Assembly: GCA_016936155.1 (NCBI GenBank)
Contig: JAFGPO010000002.1
Location: forward strand, 1 to 42,156
Direction: 5' to 3'
Source: Caldifarciminota bacterium
GTDB lineage: Bacteria > Hydrothermota > Tepidihabitantia > SM23-42
Length of the DNA: 42,156 bases
The translations under genes and the position numbers were made by a program. The notes beneath the pieces are model-generated. The model was given only the letters and a program-made list of their open reading frames with translations, was not told the origin of the DNA and did not search any database. Below are positions 24,499 through 32,747 of the stretch, in pieces; position 1 is the stretch's first letter, and each line of letters begins with the position of its first letter.

Positions 24499-25119
24499 AT
24501 GGCAGGTTTGATCCTAACCATACTCATCGTTATGCAGGGTGCTGTCGATATCGAGCTCTGGGTCGATAAAGAAGAACCGATATACCATGTGAATGAGTAT
24601 CTCCGCGTCTTCTTTAAGACCGATGTCGATTGCTATGTAGCGGTGTATGATATAGAAGTGGGGGGAGAGGAGTACCGCCTTTTCCCCCCGGACGGCGATG
24701 ACGGGTGGGTTACGGCTGGCCGTGTCTATGAACTGCCCGGTGATGCTGCGGACTACGAGTATTTGATCGGTGGTCCGTCTGGCATTGAGACGATCATTGC
24801 CTGTGCATCGACCGTTCATCCGCCCGGTCTTCACGATGACAATGAGGATGTTACACGCCGTACCGTTGAGATCTATATTCAGGAACCGGAGCCGGCAAAA
24901 CTGCGTTTCATTTCCACGCCCGATGATTGCCGGATCTATATCACCGATGTTGTGACCGACGATACTGAGTACGTAGGCCGGGCTCCGCGGACGGTTGTCA
25001 TACGACCTGGTGATTATATCATCGAGATCAAACGAGCTGGTTTTTACACGCTGAAACGGCGTATTACCGTTGATCCGGACGACCGCAGGCGTATCTTTGT
25101 CAAGCTAACACCATATTGA
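24499..25119 (+). CDS. DUF4384 plus PEGA domain exported protein
   Basis: 206 residues, starting 2 nt after the previous stop. A short hydrophobic start (MAGLILTILIVMQGA) suggests a signal peptide. Residues ~16-125 fit DUF4384 (IELWVDKEEPIYHVNEYLRVFFKTD, CYVAVYDI, LFPPDGDDGWVTAG). Residues ~132-206 fit a PEGA domain (LRFISTPDDCRIYITDV, GRAPRTVVIRPGDYIIEIK, GFYTLKRRITV). Both are beta-sandwich modules common in bacterial surface proteins. The function is unknown; its constant neighbours here are the aromatic-rich protein and the FN3 lipoprotein. Confidence 0.82.
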   Translation: MAGLILTILIVMQGAVDIELWVDKEEPIYHVNEYLRVFFKTDVDCYVAVYDIEVGGEEYRLFPPDGDDGWVTAGRVYELPGDAADYEYLIGGPSGIETIIACASTVHPPGLHDDNEDVTRRTVEIYIQEPEPAKLRFISTPDDCRIYITDVVTDDTEYVGRAPRTVVIRPGDYIIEIKRAGFYTLKRRITVDPDDRRRIFVKLTPY

Positions 25120-25143
25120 CATGGATACACTGGCGTTTATACT
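25116..25143 (+). promoter_or_regulatory. Internal promoter before the small charged protein
   Basis: TTGACA (25116-25121), 16-nt spacer, TATACT (25138-25143), overlapping the 3' end of the DUF4384 gene. The first ATG (25152) is 8 nt downstream, the second (25158) 14 nt. This would let the last gene be made without sigma-54. Confidence 0.6.
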
Positions 25144-25157
25144 ATAAGGAGATGAAC

Positions 25158-25508
25158 ATGAAAGTGATCATGATTTTGCTCCTCTGCACCACGCTGGTCT
25201 TTGCGGTGAAACCGGTTCCACGTCCCGAGAACAAATCCGACGTGAAGAATGTGAAAACCGCGACCGAGGTTGTGCAGAACAAAGATAAGGATGACGATAA
25301 AAAGGACGATGCCGGGGATGATGCGAAGATCACAAAAGATCATTTCAAGGACGATAACGCTGATGGCGTCAATGATCAGCGGGAAGATGATCTGCAGAAG
25401 ATTAAGAACACAAAGACAAAAGAGAAAGACGTGAAAACGAATAAGAAAGTGAACACCCCGTCATCGAATAAAAAGCCGGCGATACCGAAAAAGGTAAACA
25501 AGAAATGA
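25158..25508 (+). CDS. Small exported charged protein
   Basis: About 116 residues. A signal peptide MKVIMILLLCTTLVFA is followed by a strongly charged sequence. A DNADGVND stretch resembles a thrombospondin type 3 or EF-hand-like calcium loop. The end, KKVNTPSSNKKPAIPKKVNKK in overall character, shares the word KKVNTP with the tail of the aromatic-rich protein two genes upstream. AAGGAG (25146-25151) lies 6 nt before ATG 25158; ATG 25152 is the alternative. No family is recognised. A terminator follows. Confidence 0.7.
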   Translation: MKVIMILLLCTTLVFAVKPVPRPENKSDVKNVKTATEVVQNKDKDDDKKDDAGDDAKITKDHFKDDNADGVNDQREDDLQKIKNTKTKEKDVKTNKKVNTPSSNKKPAIPKKVNKK

Positions 25509-25528
25509 TTGTTTAGTTGTTTATGAAG

Positions 25529-25563
25529 ACCGCCGCATGATGACCATGCGGCGGTTCTTTTTT
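25529..25563 (+). terminator. Rho-independent terminator
   Basis: Perfect 11-bp stem ACCGCCGCATG/CATGCGGCGGT (25529-25539, 25545-25555), 5-nt loop, then TCTTTTTT. It closes the sigma-54 operon and sits against the 3' end of the convergent geranylgeranyl reductase gene. Confidence 0.9.
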
Positions 25564-26710
25564 AAAAGAGTAGGTTGAATGCGATACGCAGGATATGCGG
25601 GGAAGATAACAGTATGCGCGTGACGATGCGGCGAATACTGATATCCTGTACTGTGGTGCCTTCAAAGATTTTCCTGCTTACGTCGAATATCTTTTCGAAC
25701 TCCTTATCGGTCATTTTCAAGTAACCGTTTCTCACGCGTCGGTGATACCGGAGTTCCGGCAGGATGTATTTCGACAACCGGGCTTCGTAGTTGTCCGGTT
25801 TGCCATGCAGGCGCCGCACTGCACCCTCTCCCGCAAACATGCCGGATTTGACCGCGGTGGCTATACCCGCGCCGCTCAAGGGATCGGTGAGGCGCGCGGC
25901 ATCGCCAACAAGGAAAAAGTCGGAACCGGAGAACCGGGGGAGTATTTTCGCAGGAACACCACCGAATGTTCTCCGGATAATCCGTCCTTTCGGAAATTCC
26001 CGCTGCATCCATTGGTCGAGGATCCAGCGTGCATTGTAGCCTGTCATGTGGGGAGCGATACCCAGACCGATGTTCGCGGCGCTTGCCGATTTCGGAAATA
26101 TCCACGCATAGCCGCCTGGAGCATTGTCCATGCCGACAATGAGTGATGCATAATGGGTGCGTACTTCAATGTTCTCAACGAGATATTCCGCACACACCTC
26201 GAGATTTTCTGCGCCGATACGTGTATCGAGTCCCATCCACCGACCGACGCGCGACACGATGCCATCCGCGCCGATCAATTGCCGGTAGCAATAGCGTTGT
26301 TCAACACCATGCTCGTGCACGATGATCTCACTGTCTTCGATACCCACTGCTTTCGCACAAGTTTTGATATCCACGCCGCATGCTCGTGCCCGGTCAGCAA
26401 GTGCAGCATCAAAAACCATTCGATCGAGGATCCAACCGCACCCGGGGTACTCGATCGTGAATTCCCGGCCGCTCGGACCGCGAATGACCGCACCGTCGAG
26501 GGAGCATGCTATCCATTCAGGTCTGATATCGAGGAATCCTTTGATCGTACTACGGGATAGACCCTCGGCACAGACCACCGGGGTTCCCACCTGTTCGTGT
26601 TCTTCAAGGAGCGCCACGCGCGCGCCCTGTTCAGCTGCGGTGAACGCGGCGCTGCTGCCGGCCGGTCCGGCACCTATGACGATGATATCATACTGTTTCT
26701 TTGATGGCAA
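25562..26710 (-). CDS. Geranylgeranyl reductase family FAD-dependent oxidoreductase
   Basis: 382 residues. FAD-binding GAGPAGSSAAFTAAEQGARV (about 12-31) and the second FAD motif FFLVGDAARLTDPLSGAGI mark the GGR/digeranylgeranylglycerophospholipid reductase family, which saturates isoprenoid double bonds. Last gene of the uppS-cdsA-rarA operon, beginning with TTG 5 nt after the rarA stop. With uppS in the same transcript, reduction of a polyprenyl carrier, quinone side chain or lipid is plausible, but the substrate is not known. Confidence 0.87.
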   Translation of the reverse strand: MPSKKQYDIIVIGAGPAGSSAAFTAAEQGARVALLEEHEQVGTPVVCAEGLSRSTIKGFLDIRPEWIACSLDGAVIRGPSGREFTIEYPGCGWILDRMVFDAALADRARACGVDIKTCAKAVGIEDSEIIVHEHGVEQRYCYRQLIGADGIVSRVGRWMGLDTRIGAENLEVCAEYLVENIEVRTHYASLIVGMDNAPGGYAWIFPKSASAANIGLGIAPHMTGYNARWILDQWMQREFPKGRIIRRTFGGVPAKILPRFSGSDFFLVGDAARLTDPLSGAGIATAVKSGMFAGEGAVRRLHGKPDNYEARLSKYILPELRYHRRVRNGYLKMTDKEFEKIFDVSRKIFEGTTVQDISIRRIVTRILLSSPHILRIAFNLLF

Positions 26711-26715
26711 CGTGG

Positions 26716-27927
26716 TTATCCGTCCTTGAAGTATGTTTGTCCTTTGAGATTCTCCGGCATGTATTCCTGGTCAACCCGGGCATCCGGGAAGTTGTGAGGG
26801 TATTTGTAATCCTTGCCATAACCGAGCTTTTTCATGAGCCCGGTCGGTGCATTCCGTAGATGAAGGGGGACCGGTTCGGCGAGTGTTTTTAATGCATCTT
26901 CTTTTGCCGCTTCGTACGCGGTGTAGACCGCATTGCTTTTCCGCGCGCCAGCCAGGTAAACCACGCATTGTGCGAGCGCAAGATCGCCTTCGGGACGGCC
27001 GATGAAATGGACTGCATCCTTAGCTGCGACCGCGATGACAAGTGCGTTCGGATCCGCTTTACCGACATCTTCGACCGCGAACCGGACCAAACGACGGGCG
27101 ATATAGAGCGGGTCTTCACCGCCTTCGAGCATCCGGGCAAGCCAGTATAGTGCTGCATCGGCGTTCGATCCGCGAAGCGATTTGTGGAGCGCGGAAATGA
27201 GATTATAGTGTTCTTCTCCCTGCTTGTCGTATTTAAGCGCCTTTTTCTGCACTACGTCCTCGACAGTATGAATGTCGATGGTCTTGTCCTTGGCAGCGAG
27301 ACTGGCCAGTTCAAGTGCGTTAAGGGCTACGCGCGCATCGCCATCCGAAATATTGGCGATGAAATCAAGGGCTTCATCAGTAAGGCGGAAACGGTTAGCA
27401 AGCCCGTTGTCTGCGCTCAAACCGCGCAGCACGATCTGTTTCATGTTTTCAAATGACAGCGGATGCAGCATATATACTTTCACCCTGGACAGGAGGCTGG
27501 AATTAAGTTCGAACGAAGGATTCTCAGTAGTCGCACCGATCAGGATGACCGAACCTTTTTCCAGGTACGGGAGAAACGCATCCTGTTGTGCTTTATTAAA
27601 TCGATGGATCTCATCGATGAAGATAATCGTATCCCGGTTATAGAGGTGTTTTCGTTTTTCGGTTTCAGCCATGAATTTTTTGATCTCTGCAATCCCGCTC
27701 GTCGCCGCGGAGAATGATATAAAATCAGCATCGAATGTCTTGGCAAAGAGCCGGGCAAGCGTGGTCTTACCGCATCCGGGCGGGCCAAAAAGGACCATTG
27801 AGAACAACCGGCCCTGATCGATCTGGCGGCGTATCGGTCCGCCGGTACCGAGCACGTGGTCCTGTCCCAGGATCTCTTCGAACGACTCAGGACGTATCGT
27901 GTCGGCCAGGGGTGTTGGTGTTGTCAT
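26716..27927 (-). CDS. rarA: Replication-associated recombination protein A (MgsA/RarA)
   Basis: 403 residues. AAA+ ATPase acting at stalled replication forks. Walker A GPPGCGKTTLARLFA, Walker B IIFIDEIHRFNKAQQD, sensor ATTENPSFELNSSLLSR, and the C-terminal MgsA tetramerisation region (ALYWLARMLEGGEDPLYIARRLVRF) are all present; full length. The ATG overlaps the cdsA stop (ATGA). Otherwise unrelated to the lipid genes around it. Confidence 0.94.
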   Translation of the reverse strand: MTTPTPLADTIRPESFEEILGQDHVLGTGGPIRRQIDQGRLFSMVLFGPPGCGKTTLARLFAKTFDADFISFSAATSGIAEIKKFMAETEKRKHLYNRDTIIFIDEIHRFNKAQQDAFLPYLEKGSVILIGATTENPSFELNSSLLSRVKVYMLHPLSFENMKQIVLRGLSADNGLANRFRLTDEALDFIANISDGDARVALNALELASLAAKDKTIDIHTVEDVVQKKALKYDKQGEEHYNLISALHKSLRGSNADAALYWLARMLEGGEDPLYIARRLVRFAVEDVGKADPNALVIAVAAKDAVHFIGRPEGDLALAQCVVYLAGARKSNAVYTAYEAAKEDALKTLAEPVPLHLRNAPTGLMKKLGYGKDYKYPHNFPDARVDQEYMPENLKGQTYFKDG

Positions 27928-28730
27928 TGCAGCAGGATCAGGTATAGATAGAAGAAAGGGATCGTGAAGAGCAACGAGTCCATCCGATCAAGAAACCCTC
28001 CATGACCCGGGAAAACCTTTGATGCATCTTTAAGTCCGACCTCCCGTTTCATCCCTGATTCAAAAATATCACCGATCGTTGCCATGATACCGATGCCGAT
28101 CGTGACCAGCAAAACATCAAGCAGATCGAATGATGGCAACCATGCTTTGCCGGCAAGATAGGTTATCGGCAGCAACAGGGGAAAGCCGAGGAGCGTGCCT
28201 TCCCACGTTTTTTTCGGGCTGATGACCCGCGCAAGCTTATGTTTGCCGACCAGGGAACCGGTCAAGAAGGCGGCGGTATCGTACGCCCAGGTGAGAGCCA
28301 GAGGAGCGATCGCATACCAAAAACCGATTTCTCTAAGCAGGATCAAAGTTGATGGTAAAAACGAAAGGTAGAGGATAGCGAATACCGCGGCAGTGGTTTC
28401 GGCAAGGAAATTTGGATTCTGACGTGCGCCCGGGTAGCGCAGAACCGAGAGGAAACACACGAAAAAGAACAGAATCGCAAACGGGAGCAATAGCGGCACA
28501 TGGTAGAAGACGAGTAAAGGGATCGCATAGCCGGGAAGGAGTACCGCGAGCGTGTGGGGATAGATATTCTTGCGATGCAAAAATCGGAAGAATTCATTTG
28601 TTGCGAATGTGATAAAAAAGATAATCATCAGCGGAAGGACGATATGGTCGATCAAAATACAGCCTATCGCGGCGGAACCAAGGAAAAATCCGGTGATTGT
28701 CCGACGTTTAAGGTCGGTTGACGCTGCCAA
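27924..28730 (-). CDS. cdsA: Phosphatidate cytidylyltransferase
   Basis: About 268 residues with around eight membrane helices. Makes CDP-diacylglycerol, the branch point of phospholipid synthesis. The CdsA signature is visible near the C-terminus (SGMKREVGLKDASKVFPGHGG, then DRMDSLL). The frame is open to an ATG at 28766, but the TTG at 28730 has a GGGAG site 7 nt upstream and gives the normal N-terminus before KRRTITGFFLG. It overlaps uppS by about 20 nt and rarA by 4 nt. Confidence 0.9.
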   Translation of the reverse strand: MAASTDLKRRTITGFFLGSAAIGCILIDHIVLPLMIIFFITFATNEFFRFLHRKNIYPHTLAVLLPGYAIPLLVFYHVPLLLPFAILFFFVCFLSVLRYPGARQNPNFLAETTAAVFAILYLSFLPSTLILLREIGFWYAIAPLALTWAYDTAAFLTGSLVGKHKLARVISPKKTWEGTLLGFPLLLPITYLAGKAWLPSFDLLDVLLVTIGIGIMATIGDIFESGMKREVGLKDASKVFPGHGGFLDRMDSLLFTIPFFYLYLILLQ

Positions 28731-29421
28731 ACAAACGCTCCCGTTCCCGGAATGATCGGATCGCATTCATGAATTCCTTGTTCGAGTAATCAGGCCACAG
28801 TGTTCTGGTGAAGATGATCTCAGTGTACGCGATCTGCCAGAGCAGGAAATTGGAGATCCGCTCGCGTTTTTCAGCGCCGGTGCGGATCAGGAGGTCGGGA
28901 TCCGGGAGTGAAGGATCGTACATATATCTGCTAAAGAACGTTTCATCGATCGATTCAAGATCTAATTGTAGCGTGCGGTCTTCCTGGAGCAGTTTTTTAA
29001 TTCCATCAATGATCTCGGCACGGCCGCCGTAGCTCAGGCAGAATGTAAGGACAAGACCGGTGTTGTTTTTTGTGAGATCTTTCGCTTCAAGGATCGCCTG
29101 GCGTGCATTGTCAAAAAGCGAGTGAATCCGGCCGATTGCATTGATCCGGATATTGTGTTCGTGCAGTCCCTTCATCTCGATCCTCAGCATCTCTGCGAGC
29201 ATATCCATGAGCATCGAGATTTCTTCTTGTGGACGGCTCCAGTTCTCTGTTGAGAATGTGTAAAGAGTGAGGTGTTTGATGTCAGTGTCCAGGCATGTGT
29301 TTACGATGCGCCGGACAGATTCTACACCCTGGCGGTGTCCTACGACGCGGGGTAAACCCTGTTTCCGCGCCCACCGTCCGTTGCCATCCATGATGATTGC
29401 GATATGCTGGAGCTCCTGCAT
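28708..29421 (-). CDS. uppS: Isoprenyl transferase (undecaprenyl diphosphate synthase)
   Basis: 237 residues. cis-Prenyltransferase making the lipid carrier for peptidoglycan and surface glycans. AIIMDGNGRWARKQGLPR (catalytic Asp12), TLYTFSTENWSRP and the C-terminal PDLLIRTGAEKRISNFLLWQ-like stretch are diagnostic. Head of the uppS-cdsA-rarA-GGR operon. The start is tied to a promoter whose -10 ends 5 nt upstream. Confidence 0.94.
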   Translation of the reverse strand: MQELQHIAIIMDGNGRWARKQGLPRVVGHRQGVESVRRIVNTCLDTDIKHLTLYTFSTENWSRPQEEISMLMDMLAEMLRIEMKGLHEHNIRINAIGRIHSLFDNARQAILEAKDLTKNNTGLVLTFCLSYGGRAEIIDGIKKLLQEDRTLQLDLESIDETFFSRYMYDPSLPDPDLLIRTGAEKRERISNFLLWQIAYTEIIFTRTLWPDYSNKEFMNAIRSFRERERLFGSVNRP

Positions 29422-29426
29422 CGGTT

Positions 29427-29454
29427 ATTATACCATAAAACCGGGGTTCGTCAA
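29427..29454 (-). promoter_or_regulatory. Promoter of the uppS operon
   Basis: On the minus strand: TTGACG (29454-29449), 16-nt spacer, TATAAT (29432-29427), 5 nt to the ATG at 29421. Leaderless arrangement. Confidence 0.75.
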
Positions 29455-29480
29455 TTGCTAAACAGTGTGTGTGTATCCTC

Positions 29481-29508
29481 TTGACACCTTATCATATATT
29501 TGTATAAT
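29481..29508 (+). promoter_or_regulatory. Promoter of the M23 peptidase gene
   Basis: TTGACA (29481-29486), 16-nt spacer, TATAAT (29503-29508), 3 nt to ATG 29512 and 6 nt to ATG 29515. The -10 box lies inside a longer open frame from TTG 29500, so that longer start is not used. Confidence 0.8.
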
Positions 29509-29511
29509 GTT

Positions 29512-30438
29512 ATGATGAGAGGACCAACGGATATACTAATTATTTCGAAAAAGCGTAACTTTTTACGCAGTTTCAAGGTCACTCACAATGTATTGCAAGC
29601 CTTGATATACCTTGGTGGCTGTTTGATCATTGGCACGATCATGCTCATGATATTCAATGCACGGCACATGTTCCTGAACATGAATATCATCCGGAGCGAG
29701 CGCGAACATACGATGCTCATGCAAAAACTTGATTCCCTGAGAACTGAGTTGAATACGGTCCACGAAAAATTCGATCTCTACATCCATGAAGACAATCGGC
29801 AGCGTGTATTCTGGCAGATGGCTCATATTCATCCGGATATCTGGTCCATGGGAGTAGGTGGCACCAAACCACTGAATCATAACGAGGAACTGACAAAAAA
29901 GACAAGAACGGTCCTTGAAGATATGTATGAATCGCTCGATATAATCAAGGGCAAATGCTACCTCCGAAATGTGAGCGTTCAGGATATCCAGGATCAAGTC
30001 ACCACGAAATACATGCTCTGGTCGCATATCCCTTCGATACATCCAGTGCCCGGGCATCCGCTCGGATCCGGGTTTGGATATCGGCGCGATCCGATCAATA
30101 AAAAGATCATCAAGATGCACTGGGGCGTTGATATTGGAGCGCCTCGTGGTACGAACATCTACGCGGCCGCAGACGGTACGATCGCCAGTACCGGATGGAA
30201 CAGCGGGTATGGTCTTACCGTTGATATCGATCATGGGTATGGGTTCAGGACACGGTATGCGCACTGCAACAGCATTTTGGTGAAGCAGGGTGATCTGGTC
30301 AAACGCGGCCAGGTCATCGCAACCGTCGGATCGACCGGCCGGACCGTTGCTCCCCACCTGCACTACGAGGTCCATGTCTCCGGGGTCAAGGTCAATCCGG
30401 CACCGTATATCGATCAGTCTGAGATCGTTTTTGATTAA
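29512..30438 (+). CDS. M23 family (LytM) peptidase
   Basis: 308 residues. One N-terminal membrane helix (30-49), a short coiled coil (~58-90), then a LytM/lysostaphin-type zinc endopeptidase domain (~170-295). The metal and catalytic residues H203 and D207 (MHWGVDIGAP) and H282/H284 (PHLHYEV) are intact, so it can cleave peptidoglycan peptides; topology puts it in the periplasm. Start ATG 29512 or 29515, from the promoter position. It overlaps the following CapA gene by 8 nt. Confidence 0.9.
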   Translation: MMRGPTDILIISKKRNFLRSFKVTHNVLQALIYLGGCLIIGTIMLMIFNARHMFLNMNIIRSEREHTMLMQKLDSLRTELNTVHEKFDLYIHEDNRQRVFWQMAHIHPDIWSMGVGGTKPLNHNEELTKKTRTVLEDMYESLDIIKGKCYLRNVSVQDIQDQVTTKYMLWSHIPSIHPVPGHPLGSGFGYRRDPINKKIIKMHWGVDIGAPRGTNIYAAADGTIASTGWNSGYGLTVDIDHGYGFRTRYAHCNSILVKQGDLVKRGQVIATVGSTGRTVAPHLHYEVHVSGVKVNPAPYIDQSEIVFD

Positions 30439-31465
30439 ACACTCCGTCTACATCACGATCATAATACTTTTGTTGCCAGCTGCACTACTGTGCGGCGGTT
30501 CGCTTTCTATCGCCGTTGTTGGTGATATTATGATGGGCTCGGATTTCCCGTCCAGTAACCTCCCGCCGGATCGGGGATCAGGGCTCTTGCAGAATGTCGA
30601 TTCGATACTGTCGCGTGCCGATATCGCCTGCGGGAACCTTGAAGGCACATTATGCGAGGGAGGGACCTGTACAAAACAGGTGAAAAAAGGTGTGTGCTAT
30701 GCATTCCGGACTCCTCCGGATTTTGTTAATTGTTTCATCAACGCCGGGTTTGATTTTCTGAATCTCGCGAACAACCATATGAATGATTTTGGCAGCGAAG
30801 GCATTGAGGGAACCATGTGTACGCTTGATAGCGCCGGGATCGTCTATGGAGGTCCGTACGGTTTGACCGGATATTTTGAAGTCGAAAGTCTGTCAATCGG
30901 CATCGCATGTTTTGCCACGTCTCCGAATGCGAATACGATATTCGAGATCCAAAAAGCCCAGGAGATCGTCGCGTCCCTGGCTCAGGATCACGATATCGTC
31001 GTCGTGTCATTCCATGGCGGTGCAGAAGGCAGGAACTGCCTGCATGTAAAGGATACCATGGAATACTTCCTTGGTAATCCCCGGGGAAATATCGTGAAGT
31101 TCGCTCACGCAATGATCGATAGCGGAGCAGATTTTATCTGGGGTCACGGTCCCCATGTTCCGCGGGCAATGGAAGTGTACAATAGCCGTCTCATTGCCTA
31201 CAGCCTGGGCAATTTCTGCACATGGGGTTTCAATGTCAGCGAAGAACTGGGGTATGCGCCGATCCTGACAATCGTGCTCGATTCGACCGGCGTGTTCGTG
31301 CGCGGACACATCACCTCGGCATTGCAGCACGCCGGCAAAGGTTTGGTCATTGATGATCAGTACCATGCAGCGCGCTTGATCCGGGATCTAAGCAATACGG
31401 ATTTTCCGGAATCCGCACCAATCATCGCTGCGGATGGAATGGTGCTGCCACCGACAGAACCATAA
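30431..31465 (+). CDS. CapA-family exported protein
   Basis: About 344 residues. A signal sequence (MIKHSVYITIIILLLPAALL) leads into a single CapA/PGA_cap domain with VVGDIMMG, CGNLEGTL, NNHMNDFG, SFHGG and GHGPHVPRA, the same metal-site pattern as the gene at 1177 but without its C-terminal extension. The start is probably TTG 30431, overlapping the M23 stop; the frame is open to 30290 inside that gene and gives no sensible signal peptide there. Pairing with a peptidoglycan hydrolase suggests an envelope role. Confidence 0.82.
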   Translation: MIKHSVYITIIILLLPAALLCGGSLSIAVVGDIMMGSDFPSSNLPPDRGSGLLQNVDSILSRADIACGNLEGTLCEGGTCTKQVKKGVCYAFRTPPDFVNCFINAGFDFLNLANNHMNDFGSEGIEGTMCTLDSAGIVYGGPYGLTGYFEVESLSIGIACFATSPNANTIFEIQKAQEIVASLAQDHDIVVVSFHGGAEGRNCLHVKDTMEYFLGNPRGNIVKFAHAMIDSGADFIWGHGPHVPRAMEVYNSRLIAYSLGNFCTWGFNVSEELGYAPILTIVLDSTGVFVRGHITSALQHAGKGLVIDDQYHAARLIRDLSNTDFPESAPIIAADGMVLPPTEP

Positions 31466-31594
31466 TATTTCCTTAGAAGTATATTTCCATTGTCGGCAAG
31501 TGTTGTAACCGCGAAGCCCATAGATTTATGTGGTTGAGACCGCAGCCAATGATGGATGATTGCCCCACTTGTCGGGTACGGGATCGCACGAATA

Positions 31595-31622
31595 TTGACA
31601 GAGCGTTCTTCTGGATTATAAT
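31595..31622 (+). promoter_or_regulatory. Promoter of asd
   Basis: TTGACA (31595-31600), 16-nt spacer, TATAAT (31617-31622), 6 nt to ATG 31629. Leaderless arrangement. Confidence 0.8.
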
Positions 31623-31628
31623 GGGCGC

Positions 31629-32624
31629 ATGAAAAACGTTGCCATACTGGGTGCAACCGGATTGGTCGGGGAAACCGTGATCAAAATCCTGGAGCAAAGG
31701 GATTTCCCTGTGCAGGAACTTTTTTTGTTCGCATCGGGTCGGAGTGAGGGGGAAACGCGGGTATTCAAGGATCGCGAAATCCGGGTAACGAATGATCACA
31801 ATGATTTCCTCGATACCGTTGATATTGTGTTCGGATGTCTCGATGCACCGCTTACGCGTGAGATCGTGCCGGTATTTAAAGATAAGGCAATTGTGATCGA
31901 TAATTCGAACGCGTTTCGCATGGATCCGGATGTGCCATTGATCGTACCTGAGGTGAATCCAGAGAAGGTAAAAGAACATTCTGGAGTAATCGCGAATCCG
32001 AATTGTTCAACGATCCAAATGCTTGTCGCGCTCTACCCATTGTATAAAAAATCGCGGATCAAGAAGATCTTTGCGGCAACATATCAATCAGTGTCCGGAG
32101 CAGGGCGTGAGGCTCTCAATGAACTCCAGCTGGAATTTGAATACCTTGGCACGGAACAGGCGATCGAGAAATTCGAGGACCGCGTGTTTCTGCACCCGAT
32201 CGGCAACAATGTTATCCCGCAGATCGGCGGGTTTGACGAGAACGGGTACACGAGCGAAGAGATGAAAATGGTGCACGAGACCCGTAAGATATTCAATGAC
32301 CCTGATATCCTGGTGACTGCAACCTGTGTACGTATTCCGATCCAATGCTCACACAGCGAAGCAGTGTCTATCGAGTTCGAAGAACCGCTTTCCCCGGAGG
32401 AAGCACTGATACTGCTGAAGGATGCACCGGGTGTAAAGGTGTTCCAAGATCCAGAAAAATACCCGATGCCGTTTCATACATCGGGACGCGATGATGTGTA
32501 CGTTGGCCGGATACGCCGGGATTTTATTTTCGAAAACGGCTTGGCGATGTGGATCGTTGCCGATAACATACGCAAAGGCGCTGCTTTGAATGCCGTACAG
32601 ATCGCCGAACTCCTTCTGACATAG
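31629..32624 (+). CDS. asd: Aspartate-semialdehyde dehydrogenase
   Basis: 331 residues, full length. Converts aspartyl phosphate to the semialdehyde for lysine, threonine, methionine and diaminopimelate. NADP-binding GATGLVGETV (8-17), catalytic Cys126 in ANPNCSTIQM, TYQSVSGAG, and the His-containing IPIQCSHSEAV. Stands alone with its own promoter. Confidence 0.95.
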   Translation: MKNVAILGATGLVGETVIKILEQRDFPVQELFLFASGRSEGETRVFKDREIRVTNDHNDFLDTVDIVFGCLDAPLTREIVPVFKDKAIVIDNSNAFRMDPDVPLIVPEVNPEKVKEHSGVIANPNCSTIQMLVALYPLYKKSRIKKIFAATYQSVSGAGREALNELQLEFEYLGTEQAIEKFEDRVFLHPIGNNVIPQIGGFDENGYTSEEMKMVHETRKIFNDPDILVTATCVRIPIQCSHSEAVSIEFEEPLSPEEALILLKDAPGVKVFQDPEKYPMPFHTSGRDDVYVGRIRRDFIFENGLAMWIVADNIRKGAALNAVQIAELLLT

Positions 32625-32638
32625 CACTATGTCAGAAG

Positions 32639-32706
32639 AAATTCGAAATCCTAAATTCGAAATCCTAAATAAATTCCAAATCCGAAATTATAAAATTCAA
32701 ATTTTT
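32639..32706. repeat. ATTCGAAATCCTAA tandem/degenerate repeat
   Basis: Two perfect 14-nt units ATTCGAAATCCTAA (32641-32668) are followed by decayed copies (ATTCCAAATCCGAA and ATTATAAAATTCAAATTT). A related word, AAATCCGAAATTCC, occurs after the tRNA at 38057-38070. It lies between asd and the DUF401 gene; no promoter is recognisable within it. Confidence 0.75.
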
Positions 32707-32747
32707 GGGATTAGATGTTTGGAATGTACCGAACAAAATGAGGTAGT

